Positions 16,683 to 25,508 of a stretch of 46,817 nt of DNA are shown here, in pieces. Each line of letters starts with the position of its first letter. Position 1 is the first letter of the stretch. The notes under the pieces are model-generated. The model ran no database searches and was not told where the DNA came from. It saw nothing but the letters and a program-made list of their open reading frames with translations. Made by a program: the position numbers and the translations under genes. The DNA is from a bacterium (lineage in GTDB: Bacteria > Vulcanimicrobiota > Xenobia > Xenobiales > Xenobiaceae). The stretch covers positions 1 through 46,817 of the forward strand of contig JALHDH010000049.1 in the NCBI GenBank assembly GCA_022839105.1, written 5' to 3'.

Positions 16683-19253
16683 ATGAAGCCAGAGTCCCTG
16701 GAGAACCTGACCCCCCTCTTCCTGCAGTACTTCGAGTTGAAGGCGGCCCACCCGGGAACCCTCCTCCTGATGCAGTGCGGCGACTTCTACGAGGCCTACG
16801 GCGAGGACGCCGAGACCTTCGCCCGCGAACTGGAGATCGTCCTGACCTCCAAGGAGGCCGGAGGCGGACGCCGGCTGGCCATGGCGGGCGTGCCCCTGCA
16901 GGCGGTCGATCCCTATCTTCGGGGTCTGGTCGACCGGGGCTATCGGGTTGCGGTGGCCGATCAGACCGAAGACCCGCGCCAGGCCAAGGGTCTGGTCCGC
17001 CGCGAGGTGGTTCGGGTCGTGACCGCCGGCACGGTGCTCGATCCCCGGATGCTCGACGAGAAATCCCACAACTTCCTGGTCTGCCTGGCAGCCGGCCGCG
17101 ACGAGGTAGGTCTGGCCGCGGCCGATATCAGCACCGGGGATTTCATGGCCACCGAGGTGGTCTGTGAGCTCGAACGGGTGGTCGAGGAGGGCGCGAGGTA
17201 CCAGCCCTCCGAGGTGGTCCTGGCGGGGCCCTCGGGACCCGAGAGCCTTCTCCGGGAGGCCGCCCGGCGCCTGGAGGGAGCCTGCGTCGAGGCTCCGGAA
17301 ACCCCTTCGGCCCGCGAGGCCGAGGAGATCCTGTGCCGGGAATTCGGCCTGGGAAGCCTTCGCGGGCTGGATCTGCACGGCCGGCCCGCGGCCACCCTCG
17401 CCGCCGCAGCCCTGCTGCGCTACCTCAAGACCACGGCCCTGCGCCACGAGGTCAGCCTGGAGCCTCCTCGCGGGTATACCCTGGCCAGCCACATGATCCT
17501 GGATTCCACCACACGCCGGAACCTGGAGCTGACCGAGACCCTCCTGGGGCGGGAACGCCGGGGAAGCCTGCTGGGAACCCTCGACCAGACCTGCACCTCC
17601 ATGGGGGCGCGACGGCTTCGGGACTGGATGCTTCGCCCCCTGATCGAGGAGGAAGCGGTTCGTGCCCGCCACGACGCGGTCGGAGCCCTGCTGGAAGACC
17701 CCGCGACGGCCTCGGAGATCCGCCGCGCCCTGGAGCGGGTCCTGGACATCGAAAGGCTGGTGGCCCGAACCGTCTACGGGACGGCCCACGCCCGGGACCT
17801 GCTGGCCCTGCTCCAATCCCTCCAGGGCCTTCCCGACCTGCGGATCCTGCTCTCGCGCCTGGGCTCCGGCAGCCTCCTGGACCGGATCCTGGAAAGGGTG
17901 GACCCCCATGAGGCCCTGTGCCGGCTGCTCGCCGAGGCCCTGGCCGAGGAGCCGCCCCTCTCGCTCCGCGAGGGCGGCCTGATCCGCGATGGCTACTCGC
18001 CCGAACTCGACGAGCTCAGACGGAGTCGCTCCGAGGGGCGCTCGTGGATCTCCTCGTTGGAGGAGCGTGAACGCGAGAAGACCGGGATCCGATCCCTGAA
18101 GGTCGGCTTCAACCAGGTCTTCGGCTACTACCTGGAGGTGACCCGGACCAACCTCAAGAGCGTTCCCGAAGACTACGTCCGCAAGCAGACCCTGGCCAAC
18201 GCCGAGCGCTTCTTCACTCCGGAGTTGAAGGAATACGAGTCCCGGGTGCTGGGAGCGGATGAGCGGATTCGCGAGCTCGAATACGACCTCTTCGTGGCCC
18301 TGCGCGCCCAGGTGGCCGAGCAGGCCACCAGCCTTCGCGTGCTGGCCCGGGCCCTGGCGGAGCTCGATGTGCTGGCCTCCTTCGCCCGGACGGCCCAGGA
18401 CCAGGACTGGGTGCGACCGGAGATCGTCGAGGAGAACGTCCTGGATCTGGAGGCCTCGCGCCACCCCGTGGTGGAGGCCTTCAAGCCGGGGCAATTCGTT
18501 CCCAACGACTGCTACCTGGATTCCGAGAAGCGACTGATCATCCTGACCGGTCCGAACATGAGCGGAAAGTCGACCTGGTTGCGGCAGGTCGCCCTGGTCG
18601 CCATCCTGGCGCAGATGGGCTGCTATGTCCCGGCCCGGCGCGCCCGGCTGGGGATCACCGACCGCGTCTTCACCCGGGTCGGGGCCTCGGATGACCTGCA
18701 CCTGGGCCAGTCCACCTTCATGGTCGAGATGAGCGAGACCGCGAACATCGTCAACCATGCCACCCCCCGCTCGCTCGTGGTCCTCGACGAGATCGGCCGG
18801 GGGACCAGCACCTTCGACGGGCTGGCGATCGCCCGGGCCGTCGCCGAGCACATGCACGACAAGGTCCGGGCCCGGACCCTCTTCGCCACGCACTTCCACG
18901 AGATGACCCGCCTGGAACGCAACCTGCCGGGTTGCCGGAACTTCCGGGTCGCCGTGCGCGAGAACCTCGAGGAGATCGTCTTTCTGCACCGGATCGTCCC
19001 CGGAGGCGCAGACCGGAGCTACGGGATCTACGTGGCCCGGCTGGCCGGCCTGCCCCGGGAGGTCCTGGAGCGGGCCGAGGCCCTGCTCCGCCGGATGGAA
19101 GGGGAGAGCCGACGGCGCCATCGCGAGCCGAACCGGGCCAGGGCCCAGCAGTTGGGGCTCTTCGTGCCGGACGACGAGCCCGGCGAGCTGGTTGCGGAAG
19201 GCGCCCCCGGGGGGCTCCCGGAGGCGCCCGGAGCCGATCCCTCCAGCGCTTGA
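16683..19253 (+). CDS. mutS: DNA mismatch repair protein MutS
   Basis: An 856-residue MutS, full length. The mismatch-recognition Phe-x-Glu is present (Phe35-Tyr-Glu37 in GDFYEAYG). Connector, core and clamp domains follow, and the C-terminal ABC-type ATPase has Walker A GPNMSGKST at about residue 623 and the Walker B/signature region LDEIGRGTSTFDG at about 702. It binds mismatches and loops as a dimer and recruits MutL, which is not in this window. The ATG has no strong SD. A small hairpin ending in TCTTCT follows the stop. Confidence 0.98.
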   Translation: MKPESLENLTPLFLQYFELKAAHPGTLLLMQCGDFYEAYGEDAETFARELEIVLTSKEAGGGRRLAMAGVPLQAVDPYLRGLVDRGYRVAVADQTEDPRQAKGLVRREVVRVVTAGTVLDPRMLDEKSHNFLVCLAAGRDEVGLAAADISTGDFMATEVVCELERVVEEGARYQPSEVVLAGPSGPESLLREAARRLEGACVEAPETPSAREAEEILCREFGLGSLRGLDLHGRPAATLAAAALLRYLKTTALRHEVSLEPPRGYTLASHMILDSTTRRNLELTETLLGRERRGSLLGTLDQTCTSMGARRLRDWMLRPLIEEEAVRARHDAVGALLEDPATASEIRRALERVLDIERLVARTVYGTAHARDLLALLQSLQGLPDLRILLSRLGSGSLLDRILERVDPHEALCRLLAEALAEEPPLSLREGGLIRDGYSPELDELRRSRSEGRSWISSLEEREREKTGIRSLKVGFNQVFGYYLEVTRTNLKSVPEDYVRKQTLANAERFFTPELKEYESRVLGADERIRELEYDLFVALRAQVAEQATSLRVLARALAELDVLASFARTAQDQDWVRPEIVEENVLDLEASRHPVVEAFKPGQFVPNDCYLDSEKRLIILTGPNMSGKSTWLRQVALVAILAQMGCYVPARRARLGITDRVFTRVGASDDLHLGQSTFMVEMSETANIVNHATPRSLVVLDEIGRGTSTFDGLAIARAVAEHMHDKVRARTLFATHFHEMTRLERNLPGCRNFRVAVRENLEEIVFLHRIVPGGADRSYGIYVARLAGLPREVLERAEALLRRMEGESRRRHREPNRARAQQLGLFVPDDEPGELVAEGAPGGLPEAPGADPSSA

Positions 19254-19262
19254 TGGGCAGTT

Positions 19263-19284
19263 CCCGGGAAGTCCCGGGTCTTCT
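19263..19284 (+). terminator. Possible terminator after mutS
   Basis: CCCGGG-AAGT-CCCGGG (19263-19278) forms a 6-bp hairpin directly followed by TCTTCT, ten bases after the mutS stop. The stem is short but all G/C. The rest of the 141-bp gap before the GGDEF gene shows nothing clear. Confidence 0.4.
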
Positions 19285-19394
19285 GACGGTGAAGGACTCT
19301 ATTCCGTGACGCGCGAATGCGCTGCCGATTGTCCAGGCAGGGAACGCGGGATCCGTGGCCTGCCACACATAGCGGGACGGGCGGAGGAGTATTC

Positions 19395-20504
19395 GTGAAA
19401 GACCTTTCGATGTTGACCCTGGTTCTGGGGGGGGTCGCCGGGCTCCTGATCCTCGCCCTGCTGATCTACAACTCCCGGGTCCGACGCAAGTACGAGGGGC
19501 GGATCCAGGCGTTGGTCCGGGTGATCGAGGCCTCCCAGCAGTTGGGGTCCTCGACCTCCCTGGAGAGCGTGATGCCCATGGTGGCTGACAGCGTCAAGAC
19601 CCTCTTCCACGTCGACAGCGTCGCGGTCTACCTGTTGGATGAAGAGAACGTCGAGGAGTCCGTGCTGCGGGCCAAGGGGGTCGAATCCCCGCATGGCGAG
19701 GCCTTCACCGACTTCAACCCGGACATCACCCCGTCCTATATCAGCCGGGTCATGAAGGAGCGCAAGCCGGCCCTCTTCGGAGACTTCAACTCCGAGGCCT
19801 CGGAGGAGCGGGTGATTCCCAAGGACCGGGACTTCCGATCGGTCATGATCTCGCCCTTGATGTTCGAGGGAAGGGCCATCGGAGCGATGTTCGCCTCCTT
19901 CCACCAGCCCGGCAGATACGGCGAGGACCAGCTCCACTTCTACTACCTGCTGAGCACCCAGGTGGCCCTGGCGGTCCGCAACGCCCAGCTCCAGGAAGGC
20001 CTCTCCGCCCTGGCCACGCGCGACTCGCTCTCGGGATTGTTCACCCATGGCTACTTCCAGGAGCATCTGGGCAAGACCATCGTCAAGTGCAAGTACGCCA
20101 ACCAGCCCGTGGCCCTGATGATCCTGGACATGGACTTCTTCAAGAAGGTCAACGACAACTACGGCCACCCCCAGGGGGACGCCCTGCTCAAGCAGCTCGG
20201 CTCGGTCATCAAGACGGTGGTCCGGCCGACGGATACCATCTGCCGGTACGGCGGGGACGAGTTCACCGTCACCATGCCCGACACGAACCGGCTTGCGGCC
20301 GTCGTGGTCGCCGAGAAGATCCGCCAGGCCGTCGAGGAATATGAGTTCGTCCTGGGCCCGAACATCGTGCACATCACGATCTCGGGAGGAGTGGCGGCCT
20401 TCCCCGAGGATGCCGAGACCAAGAAGGAGATCATCGAGAAGGCCGACCAGGCGATGTACGAAGCCAAGCACAAGGGACGCAACAAGATCTGTTTTGCCGC
20501 TTGA
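19395..20504 (+). CDS. Membrane-anchored GAF-GGDEF diguanylate cyclase
   Basis: A 369-residue protein with one N-terminal transmembrane helix (about residues 6-24), a GAF-type sensor (about 40-200) and a C-terminal GGDEF domain. The active-site motif is intact (Gly286-Gly-Asp-Glu-Phe290). An inhibitory-site RxxD (Arg277-Pro-Thr-Asp280) lies five residues upstream. It should make cyclic di-GMP with product inhibition, controlled by a ligand or redox signal at the GAF domain. GGAGGAG precedes the GTG by six bases. The neighbouring thioredoxin-fold lipoprotein gene starts 23 bp after the stop, or overlaps it if the upstream TTG is used, so they form an operon. Confidence 0.93.
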   Translation: MKDLSMLTLVLGGVAGLLILALLIYNSRVRRKYEGRIQALVRVIEASQQLGSSTSLESVMPMVADSVKTLFHVDSVAVYLLDEENVEESVLRAKGVESPHGEAFTDFNPDITPSYISRVMKERKPALFGDFNSEASEERVIPKDRDFRSVMISPLMFEGRAIGAMFASFHQPGRYGEDQLHFYYLLSTQVALAVRNAQLQEGLSALATRDSLSGLFTHGYFQEHLGKTIVKCKYANQPVALMILDMDFFKKVNDNYGHPQGDALLKQLGSVIKTVVRPTDTICRYGGDEFTVTMPDTNRLAAVVVAEKIRQAVEEYEFVLGPNIVHITISGGVAAFPEDAETKKEIIEKADQAMYEAKHKGRNKICFAA

Positions 20505-20527
20505 GTCCCACCCTGAGGAATGGCGCC

Positions 20528-21028
20528 TTGAGGCCTCCCGCCGCAGCGATCCTGCTGGTGTTCCTGGCGATTGTCCTGGGCTGCGCGCCCAGGACCGTGC
20601 CGTCACTGGAGCTCGCCCGGTCTGACGGCTCGCCCTACCAGACCGCCGAATTCCAGGGAAGGGCTGCCTGGCTGGAGTTCTGGTCCCCTTGGGATCCGGC
20701 CTCCCTGCAACGCCTCCGGGACCTGGCCGGGATCGTCGAGCAGCTCCCGGCTGACCGCGAGAAGCCTGCCCTGGTGGCCGTGGCGGTTTCCGCGACCTCT
20801 GAGGAAATCCAGCCGATCCTCCAGGAATTTCCCGGGTTGCCCTTCACGGTCGTGCTCGATCCCGGGCCTCTGGCCGAGGCGCTGGGGATCCGGGCCGTTC
20901 CCAGCACCGTCTGGGTTCATCCCGACGGTCGTTTCCGCGAAGTGCACCGGGGCTATGTGGAGCCCCAGGTCCTGGCGCAGGAGATCGCTTCGGCCCTGAA
21001 TGAGGGCGTGCATCCTGCGCCTCCCTGA
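20528..21028 (+). CDS. TlpA/thioredoxin-fold lipoprotein lacking redox cysteines
   Basis: Residues 1-18 are a signal peptide ending VLGC, with lipid attachment expected at Cys19. The rest is a TlpA/AhpC-type thioredoxin fold: FWSPWDPAS sits where FWxxWCxxC is expected, and the cis-Pro loop AVPSTVWVHPDGR is kept. Both catalytic cysteines are replaced (Asp56 and Ser59), so it cannot act as a disulphide reductase and is probably a binding or structural variant in the periplasm. TTG 20528 is chosen because TGAGGAA precedes it. A TTG at 20501, overlapping the upstream TGA, has no SD. Cotranscribed with the diguanylate cyclase. Confidence 0.82.
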   Translation: MRPPAAAILLVFLAIVLGCAPRTVPSLELARSDGSPYQTAEFQGRAAWLEFWSPWDPASLQRLRDLAGIVEQLPADREKPALVAVAVSATSEEIQPILQEFPGLPFTVVLDPGPLAEALGIRAVPSTVWVHPDGRFREVHRGYVEPQVLAQEIASALNEGVHPAPP

Positions 21029-21039
21029 AGGAGATGCCC

Positions 21040-21058
21040 TCTCCCTCGCCAAGGGAGA
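21040..21058 (+). terminator. Weak hairpin after the TlpA-like gene
   Basis: TCTCCCT-CGCCA-AGGGAGA forms a perfect 7-bp stem 12 bases after the stop at 21028, with no U tract. It may be a weak terminator. The remainder of the gap holds the GGAGGG ribosome-binding site of leuB. Confidence 0.3.
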
Positions 21059-21146
21059 CCGGCCGCGCCTTGGACTCAGTCCCACCTGAATCCAAGCCCG
21101 GGCGCGGGATTCGAGGGCCGGGCATCCGGGTCTGTGGAGGGAATAG

Positions 21147-22229
21147 ATGTATCGCCTTGGCGTGATACCGGGGGATGGGATCGGTCCTGAGGTCCTCGAG
21201 CAGGCCCTTGAGGTTCTTGAGGAGGCCTCCAGGCGGCACGGGTTTGCCTACCGGGTGCACCGCTTCCCCTTCGGAGCCGACCACTATCTCGAGACCGGGG
21301 AGCTTCTGTCGGACTCCGATCTCGAGGAGATCCGCAACCTCGACGCCCTGCTCCTGGGAGCCCTGGGTGATCCGCGCCTGGAGCGGGGCCTGCTGGAACG
21401 GGGCCTCCTGGGTCGGTTGCACCGGGAACTCGACCTGTACGTGAACGTGCGGCCCGTGAAGGTCTACTCCGAGCGCCTGTGCCCCTTGCGCGGGCGGGGA
21501 GCGCATGAGGTCGACCTGGTGATCCTGCGCGAGAACACCGAGGACGCCTACGCCGGACTGGGAGGGTTCCTGCGAAAGGGGACTCCCGAGGAGGTCGCCA
21601 CCGCCGAATCGGTCTTCACCCGGCGCGGCGTGGAGCGGGTCCTGCGCCATGCCTTCGAGATGGCCCGTTCCCGACCTCGCCACCAGTTGACCCTGGTCGA
21701 CAAGTCCAGCCTGATCCCAGCCCACGATCTCTGGCAACGGGCCTTTGTCGAAGTGGGCCGGGAGTATCCCGACGTCAAGACCGCCACGATCGATGTCGAT
21801 GCCGCCATCGCCTGGCTGGTCCGCACCCCGGAGTGGTTTGACGTGATCGTGACCACGCCGATGCTGGGCGACGTCCTCATGGCCCTGGGATCCCAGCTCC
21901 AGGGAGGAGTCGGGCTGGCGGCCTCGGCCAGCCTGAATCCCGGACAGGTCTCGCTCTTCGAGCCGATCCACGGCTCGGCGCCCAAGCTGGCTGGAACCGG
22001 GTCGGCCAACCCCATCGGGGCGATCCTGGCCGTGCGGATGATGCTTGAGGAGCTCGGCGAGGAGACGGCGGCCGCCTGCCTGGATTCCGCCGTGCGTCAG
22101 GTCCTGAACGATCCGACGGTCTTCGACTCTTCGCCGGGAGCCGCTCGCCGGACGCGTGAGTACGGTGAGCGGGTCCTGCAGGCCATCCGCCAGTCCTCAG
22201 ATTCCTTCCAGGAGGCCGCAAGATCATGA
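21147..22229 (+). CDS. leuB: 3-Isopropylmalate dehydrogenase-type enzyme
   Basis: A 360-residue beta-decarboxylating dehydrogenase that begins with VIPGDGIGPEV. The segment LLGALGDPRLERGLLERG followed by VNVRPVKVY is characteristic of the actinobacterial type of LeuB. The loop RENTEDAYAG replaces the RELTGG of proteobacterial enzymes. LFEPIHGSAPKLAGTG binds the NAD adenosine and metal-site Asp residues are present. It likely oxidises 3-isopropylmalate in leucine synthesis. Tartrate, D-malate or another 2-hydroxyacid remains possible because no other leu gene is nearby and the next gene is a hydroxyacyl-CoA dehydrogenase. GGAGGG lies six bases before the ATG. Confidence 0.85.
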   Translation: MYRLGVIPGDGIGPEVLEQALEVLEEASRRHGFAYRVHRFPFGADHYLETGELLSDSDLEEIRNLDALLLGALGDPRLERGLLERGLLGRLHRELDLYVNVRPVKVYSERLCPLRGRGAHEVDLVILRENTEDAYAGLGGFLRKGTPEEVATAESVFTRRGVERVLRHAFEMARSRPRHQLTLVDKSSLIPAHDLWQRAFVEVGREYPDVKTATIDVDAAIAWLVRTPEWFDVIVTTPMLGDVLMALGSQLQGGVGLAASASLNPGQVSLFEPIHGSAPKLAGTGSANPIGAILAVRMMLEELGEETAAACLDSAVRQVLNDPTVFDSSPGAARRTREYGERVLQAIRQSSDSFQEAARS

Positions 22230-23194
22230 GCGAAGCCCAAGCCCTCGCGGAGCCGGGCCATCCGGTCGAGGTCCCCGCCCAGGCGGTTCCTCGGGAATTC
22301 ACCAGCCTGGGGGTGGTCGGCGCCGGTGCGCTCGGGACCCGGATCGCCCGCCTGGCAGCGACCGGAGGCTATCGGGTCTTCTTGACCGATGCCGACCCTG
22401 TGGACCTGAACCGGGGCGTGGTGGCTCTGCGTCAGCACCTGGACCGGGCCGTCAATGGAGCCCGGATGGCGCGCCCGGTTCGCGACGCCATCCTGGATCG
22501 CCTGGAACCGGTCTCGGAGCTGGGGGCCCTGCGCGAGGTGGACCTGGTCCTGGAAACCCTTCCGGACACCAGGGAGGCCAAGGTGCAGCTCTTCTCCGAG
22601 CTGGATGGATTGTGCCTGCCGAGCACCCTCTTCGCCACGACCACCTCCATCCTGCCCGTCGCCGAGCTGGCCCTGGCCAGCGGCCGGGCGGATCGCTTCC
22701 TGGGGGTCCACTTCCCCGAACCCTCGGCCCATCTCAAGATGGTCGAGGTGGTCCGGACCGCGGAGACCGAAGAGGCGGCCCTCCGAGCCTGCTGGAAGGC
22801 CCTGGAGCGGATGCAGAGGGTTCCCGTGCTGGTACGCGATGTTCCGGGCCTCTTCTTCAACCGGCTCCTGATGCCCGGCCTGAACGAGGCGGCCTGGATC
22901 CTCTTCGAGGGGGACCTGGATCTGCAGGGGCTGGACCGGGCCCTGGCGGAAGGCGGCCTGGTCCACGAGGGGCCCTTCGCCCTGATGGATCGGATCGGCC
23001 TGGACGTGGTCCTGAGGACCTGCGAGGCCCTCTTCGAGCGGACCGCCGACGCGCGCTTCCGCCCCTGCCCGCTGCTGGCCCGGATGGTGCAGGAAGGCCT
23101 CCTGGGGCGCAAGTCCCAGCGCGGATTCTACGATTATCAGGCAGAAGAGCCGGTCCCCACGCCGCTTTCATCCCTGCGGGAGGAAAGCCTCTGA
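22226..23194 (+). CDS. 3-Hydroxyacyl-CoA dehydrogenase
   Basis: A 322-residue, single-function enzyme. The NAD-binding GAGALG (residues 32-37) follows a 25-residue extension. ETLPDTREAK, then GVHFPEPSAHLKMVEVV with the catalytic His, and VPGLFFNRLL correspond to the standard domain order. It oxidises (S)-3-hydroxyacyl-CoA, or a 3-hydroxybutyryl-CoA-like substrate, with NAD. The ATG overlaps the leuB stop (ATGA) and the stop shares a base with moeA (TGATG), so the three genes are coupled. No thiolase or enoyl-CoA hydratase is nearby, so the pathway is uncertain. Confidence 0.9.
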   Translation: MSEAQALAEPGHPVEVPAQAVPREFTSLGVVGAGALGTRIARLAATGGYRVFLTDADPVDLNRGVVALRQHLDRAVNGARMARPVRDAILDRLEPVSELGALREVDLVLETLPDTREAKVQLFSELDGLCLPSTLFATTTSILPVAELALASGRADRFLGVHFPEPSAHLKMVEVVRTAETEEAALRACWKALERMQRVPVLVRDVPGLFFNRLLMPGLNEAAWILFEGDLDLQGLDRALAEGGLVHEGPFALMDRIGLDVVLRTCEALFERTADARFRPCPLLARMVQEGLLGRKSQRGFYDYQAEEPVPTPLSSLREESL

Positions 23195-24447
23195 TGCCCG
23201 GTTCCCCGGCGCATTTCCTGTCCGTGGACGAGGCCCTGGACCGGATCCTCGGACGGGTCGGCGCCCTCCAACCGGTGTCCGTGCCCCTCCCTGAAGCCCT
23301 GGGCCTGGTCCTGGCCGAGGAGGTCCGCTCCTCGGAAGACCATCCGGGCTTCGACAACTCGGCCGTGGACGGCTATGCCGTGCGCAGCCGGGATCTCGCC
23401 GAAGGGGAGGTCCTGCTCGAGGTCCTCGGCGAGGTCTATGCGGGCCGGGTCAGCCGGATCCCGGTGGGCCCGGGCCAGGCCCTCCGCATCGCCACCGGAG
23501 GCCCCATGCCCTCGGGCGCGGACGCCGCGGTGATGGTGGAGGAGACTTGGGAACAGGATGGCCGGGTGCGGATCCGCGGCCCGATTCTGCCCGGCCAGAA
23601 CGTGCGCCGGGCCGGGGAGGCCCTGCGGAAGGGCCAGCCGATCATGTCCCCGGGGCGGGTCCTGGACCCCGCGGCCCTGGGAATGGCCGCCACCGTGGGG
23701 CGGGCCTTCCTGCGCTGTCATCCTCGTCCCAGGGTCGCCGTCCTGAGCACGGGTGACGAACTCGTCGAGCCGGGAATCCCCCTGGAGCCCGGGCAGGTCT
23801 ACAACTCCAATTCCTATGCCTTGGAGGCCCTGGTCCGCCTGGCCGGAGGGCAGCCCCGACGCCTGGAGGTCCTGCCGGATCGCCTGGAGGTTCTCCAGGA
23901 AGGCCTGGCCCAGGCCGCTGCCGGGGCCGACCTGGTCGTGACCAGCGCCGGCGTCTCGATGGGGGAGCGGGACCTGGTCCGGACGGCCCTGGAGGCCCTG
24001 GGCGGGGAACTCGATCTGTGGAAGGTGCGGATGCGCCCCGGGAAACCCCTGGCCTTCGGGATGTTGGGTGGGGTTCCCATGATCGGCCTGCCGGGCAATC
24101 CGGTCTCCTCGATGGTCGGCTTCGAGGTCTTCGTGCGACCCGTCCTGCTCCGGATGGCGGGGCATCCTCCCCAGGCCCGCCCGCGCCACCGCGCACGCCT
24201 GGCCGAGGCGGTGGACAAGCCCCGGGACCTGCGGGTCTTTGCCCGGTGCATCCTGGAGGAGGCCTCCGATGGCCCGGTTCGACTCCGGCTCACCGGCCCC
24301 CAGGGGTCCGGAATCCTGTTGTCCATGCTCGAGGCCGAGGTCCTGGCGGTCCTGCCCGAGGGGAAGGCGCGCATGGAGGCAGGTGAAGAGGTCGAGGTCC
24401 TCCTTCTCGACCATTTCCAGGGAAGGCCCATGCCGGCGAATCCCTGA
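23194..24447 (+). CDS. moeA: Molybdopterin molybdenumtransferase MoeA
   Basis: A 417-residue MoeA/GlpR-type protein. Motifs in order are DNSAVDGYAV, ATGGPMPSGAD, VLSTGDEL with VYNSNSY, SAGVSMGERD, and GLPGNPVSSMVGF, followed by the C-terminal domain IV. It inserts molybdate into adenylylated molybdopterin to finish the molybdenum cofactor. GGGAGGAAAG lies just upstream inside the previous gene. The tatA gene follows after 16 bp, which fits because many molybdoenzymes are exported folded by Tat. Confidence 0.96.
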   Translation: MPGSPAHFLSVDEALDRILGRVGALQPVSVPLPEALGLVLAEEVRSSEDHPGFDNSAVDGYAVRSRDLAEGEVLLEVLGEVYAGRVSRIPVGPGQALRIATGGPMPSGADAAVMVEETWEQDGRVRIRGPILPGQNVRRAGEALRKGQPIMSPGRVLDPAALGMAATVGRAFLRCHPRPRVAVLSTGDELVEPGIPLEPGQVYNSNSYALEALVRLAGGQPRRLEVLPDRLEVLQEGLAQAAAGADLVVTSAGVSMGERDLVRTALEALGGELDLWKVRMRPGKPLAFGMLGGVPMIGLPGNPVSSMVGFEVFVRPVLLRMAGHPPQARPRHRARLAEAVDKPRDLRVFARCILEEASDGPVRLRLTGPQGSGILLSMLEAEVLAVLPEGKARMEAGEEVEVLLLDHFQGRPMPANP

Positions 24448-24463
24448 CGGAAAAGAGGTTGAC

Positions 24464-24631
24464 ATGTTCGGATTCGGAATCGGCGAATGGCTGCTGGTCG
24501 GCCTGATCGCCCTGATCCTCTTCGGCCCCGGACTCTTCAAGCAGGCCTTCAGGTCGGCCGGGCAGGCCCTGAAGGCCTTCAAGGACTCCCTGGAGGAAGG
24601 GGAGAAGGACCCTGGGAACGACACAAAATAG
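24464..24631 (+). CDS. tatA: Sec-independent translocase TatA-type subunit
   Basis: A 55-residue protein with a short N-terminal membrane helix (residues 7-19), the Phe20-Gly21-Pro22 hinge typical of TatA/TatB, an amphipathic helix (KQAFRSAGQALKAFKDSL) and a charged tail. It is among the shorter TatA proteins. It forms the pore or thinning patch of the twin-arginine translocase. AAAAGAGG precedes the ATG and tatC begins two bases after the stop. Confidence 0.93.
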   Translation: MFGFGIGEWLLVGLIALILFGPGLFKQAFRSAGQALKAFKDSLEEGEKDPGNDTK

Positions 24632-24632
24632 C

Positions 24633-25418
24633 GTGATCCCACTGGAAGAAGAGGCCGAGAAGGCCCAGGCCGCCCCGCCCCAGGAAGAGGAGTCCGCCGA
24701 CTCCGAACTGGATCGCGACCGTCCCATGCCCGTCGAGGAACACCTGGCCGAACTGCGCTGGCGCCTGGGGTTGAGCGTCGGGCTCTGGGCCCTGGCCAGC
24801 GGCTTGGCCTATGCCTTCTATTCTCGGCATTTCCTGGAAGCCATCCGGCAACTGGCCGGAGAGGATTTCCGTTTCATCTACACCCAACCCACCGAGGCCT
24901 TCTTCGCCTTCCTCAACATGTCGATGGTGGTGGGACTCTTCGTCACCTTGCCTTTCCTGGTCTGTCAGGCGATCCTCTTCATCTCGCCGGGACTCACCCG
25001 ACGCGAGCGGCGCTGGGTCCTGCGCCTGGTCCCCTTCTCGATGCTGCTCTTCGCCGGGGGAGGGGCCTTTGCCTGGTACGTGGCCCTGCCGATCATGTGG
25101 CGGTTCTTCCTGGGGTTTCAGGGGGAAGGCGTGGTGGCCATGTGGACCATCGGCCATGTGGTGGGCTTCGTGGTCACCATGGTGGTCCTGTGCGGACTGG
25201 TCTTCCAGATGCCGCTGGTCCTGCTCTTCGCCGGGTTGATCGGGCTGGTGCGCTCGGAGACCCTGCGCAGGCATCGCCGGATGGCCATCTTTGCAGCCTT
25301 CGTGGTGGCCGCCGTGGCCACTCCGACGCCGGATGCCGTGACCGCCTCGGTGGTGGCCATCCCCATCCTGGTCCTCTTCGAGGCGAGCCTTCTCCTGATG
25401 CGCCTGATCGGCCGTTAG
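24633..25418 (+). CDS. tatC: Sec-independent translocase TatC
   Basis: A 261-residue polytopic membrane protein with six predicted helices. The conserved EEHLAELRWRL before helix 1, TQPTEAFFAF after it, and FISPGLTRRER mark TatC, the receptor for twin-arginine signal peptides. An unusual acidic extension of about 30 residues (EEEAEKAQAAPPQEEE) precedes the conserved start. The GTG has a poor SD; an ATG at 24726 would remove most of the extension. No twin-arginine substrate gene was recognised in the window. Confidence 0.93.
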   Translation: MIPLEEEAEKAQAAPPQEEESADSELDRDRPMPVEEHLAELRWRLGLSVGLWALASGLAYAFYSRHFLEAIRQLAGEDFRFIYTQPTEAFFAFLNMSMVVGLFVTLPFLVCQAILFISPGLTRRERRWVLRLVPFSMLLFAGGGAFAWYVALPIMWRFFLGFQGEGVVAMWTIGHVVGFVVTMVVLCGLVFQMPLVLLFAGLIGLVRSETLRRHRRMAIFAAFVVAAVATPTPDAVTASVVAIPILVLFEASLLLMRLIGR

Positions 25419-25508
25419 TCGACATTCCTGCACTGATTGCAAGGGGTTGCGGGCCGATGCGGAGAAGGCCCGATCGGGACGGGCATGGGGGAGCCGGGAG
25501 GACCGGAT

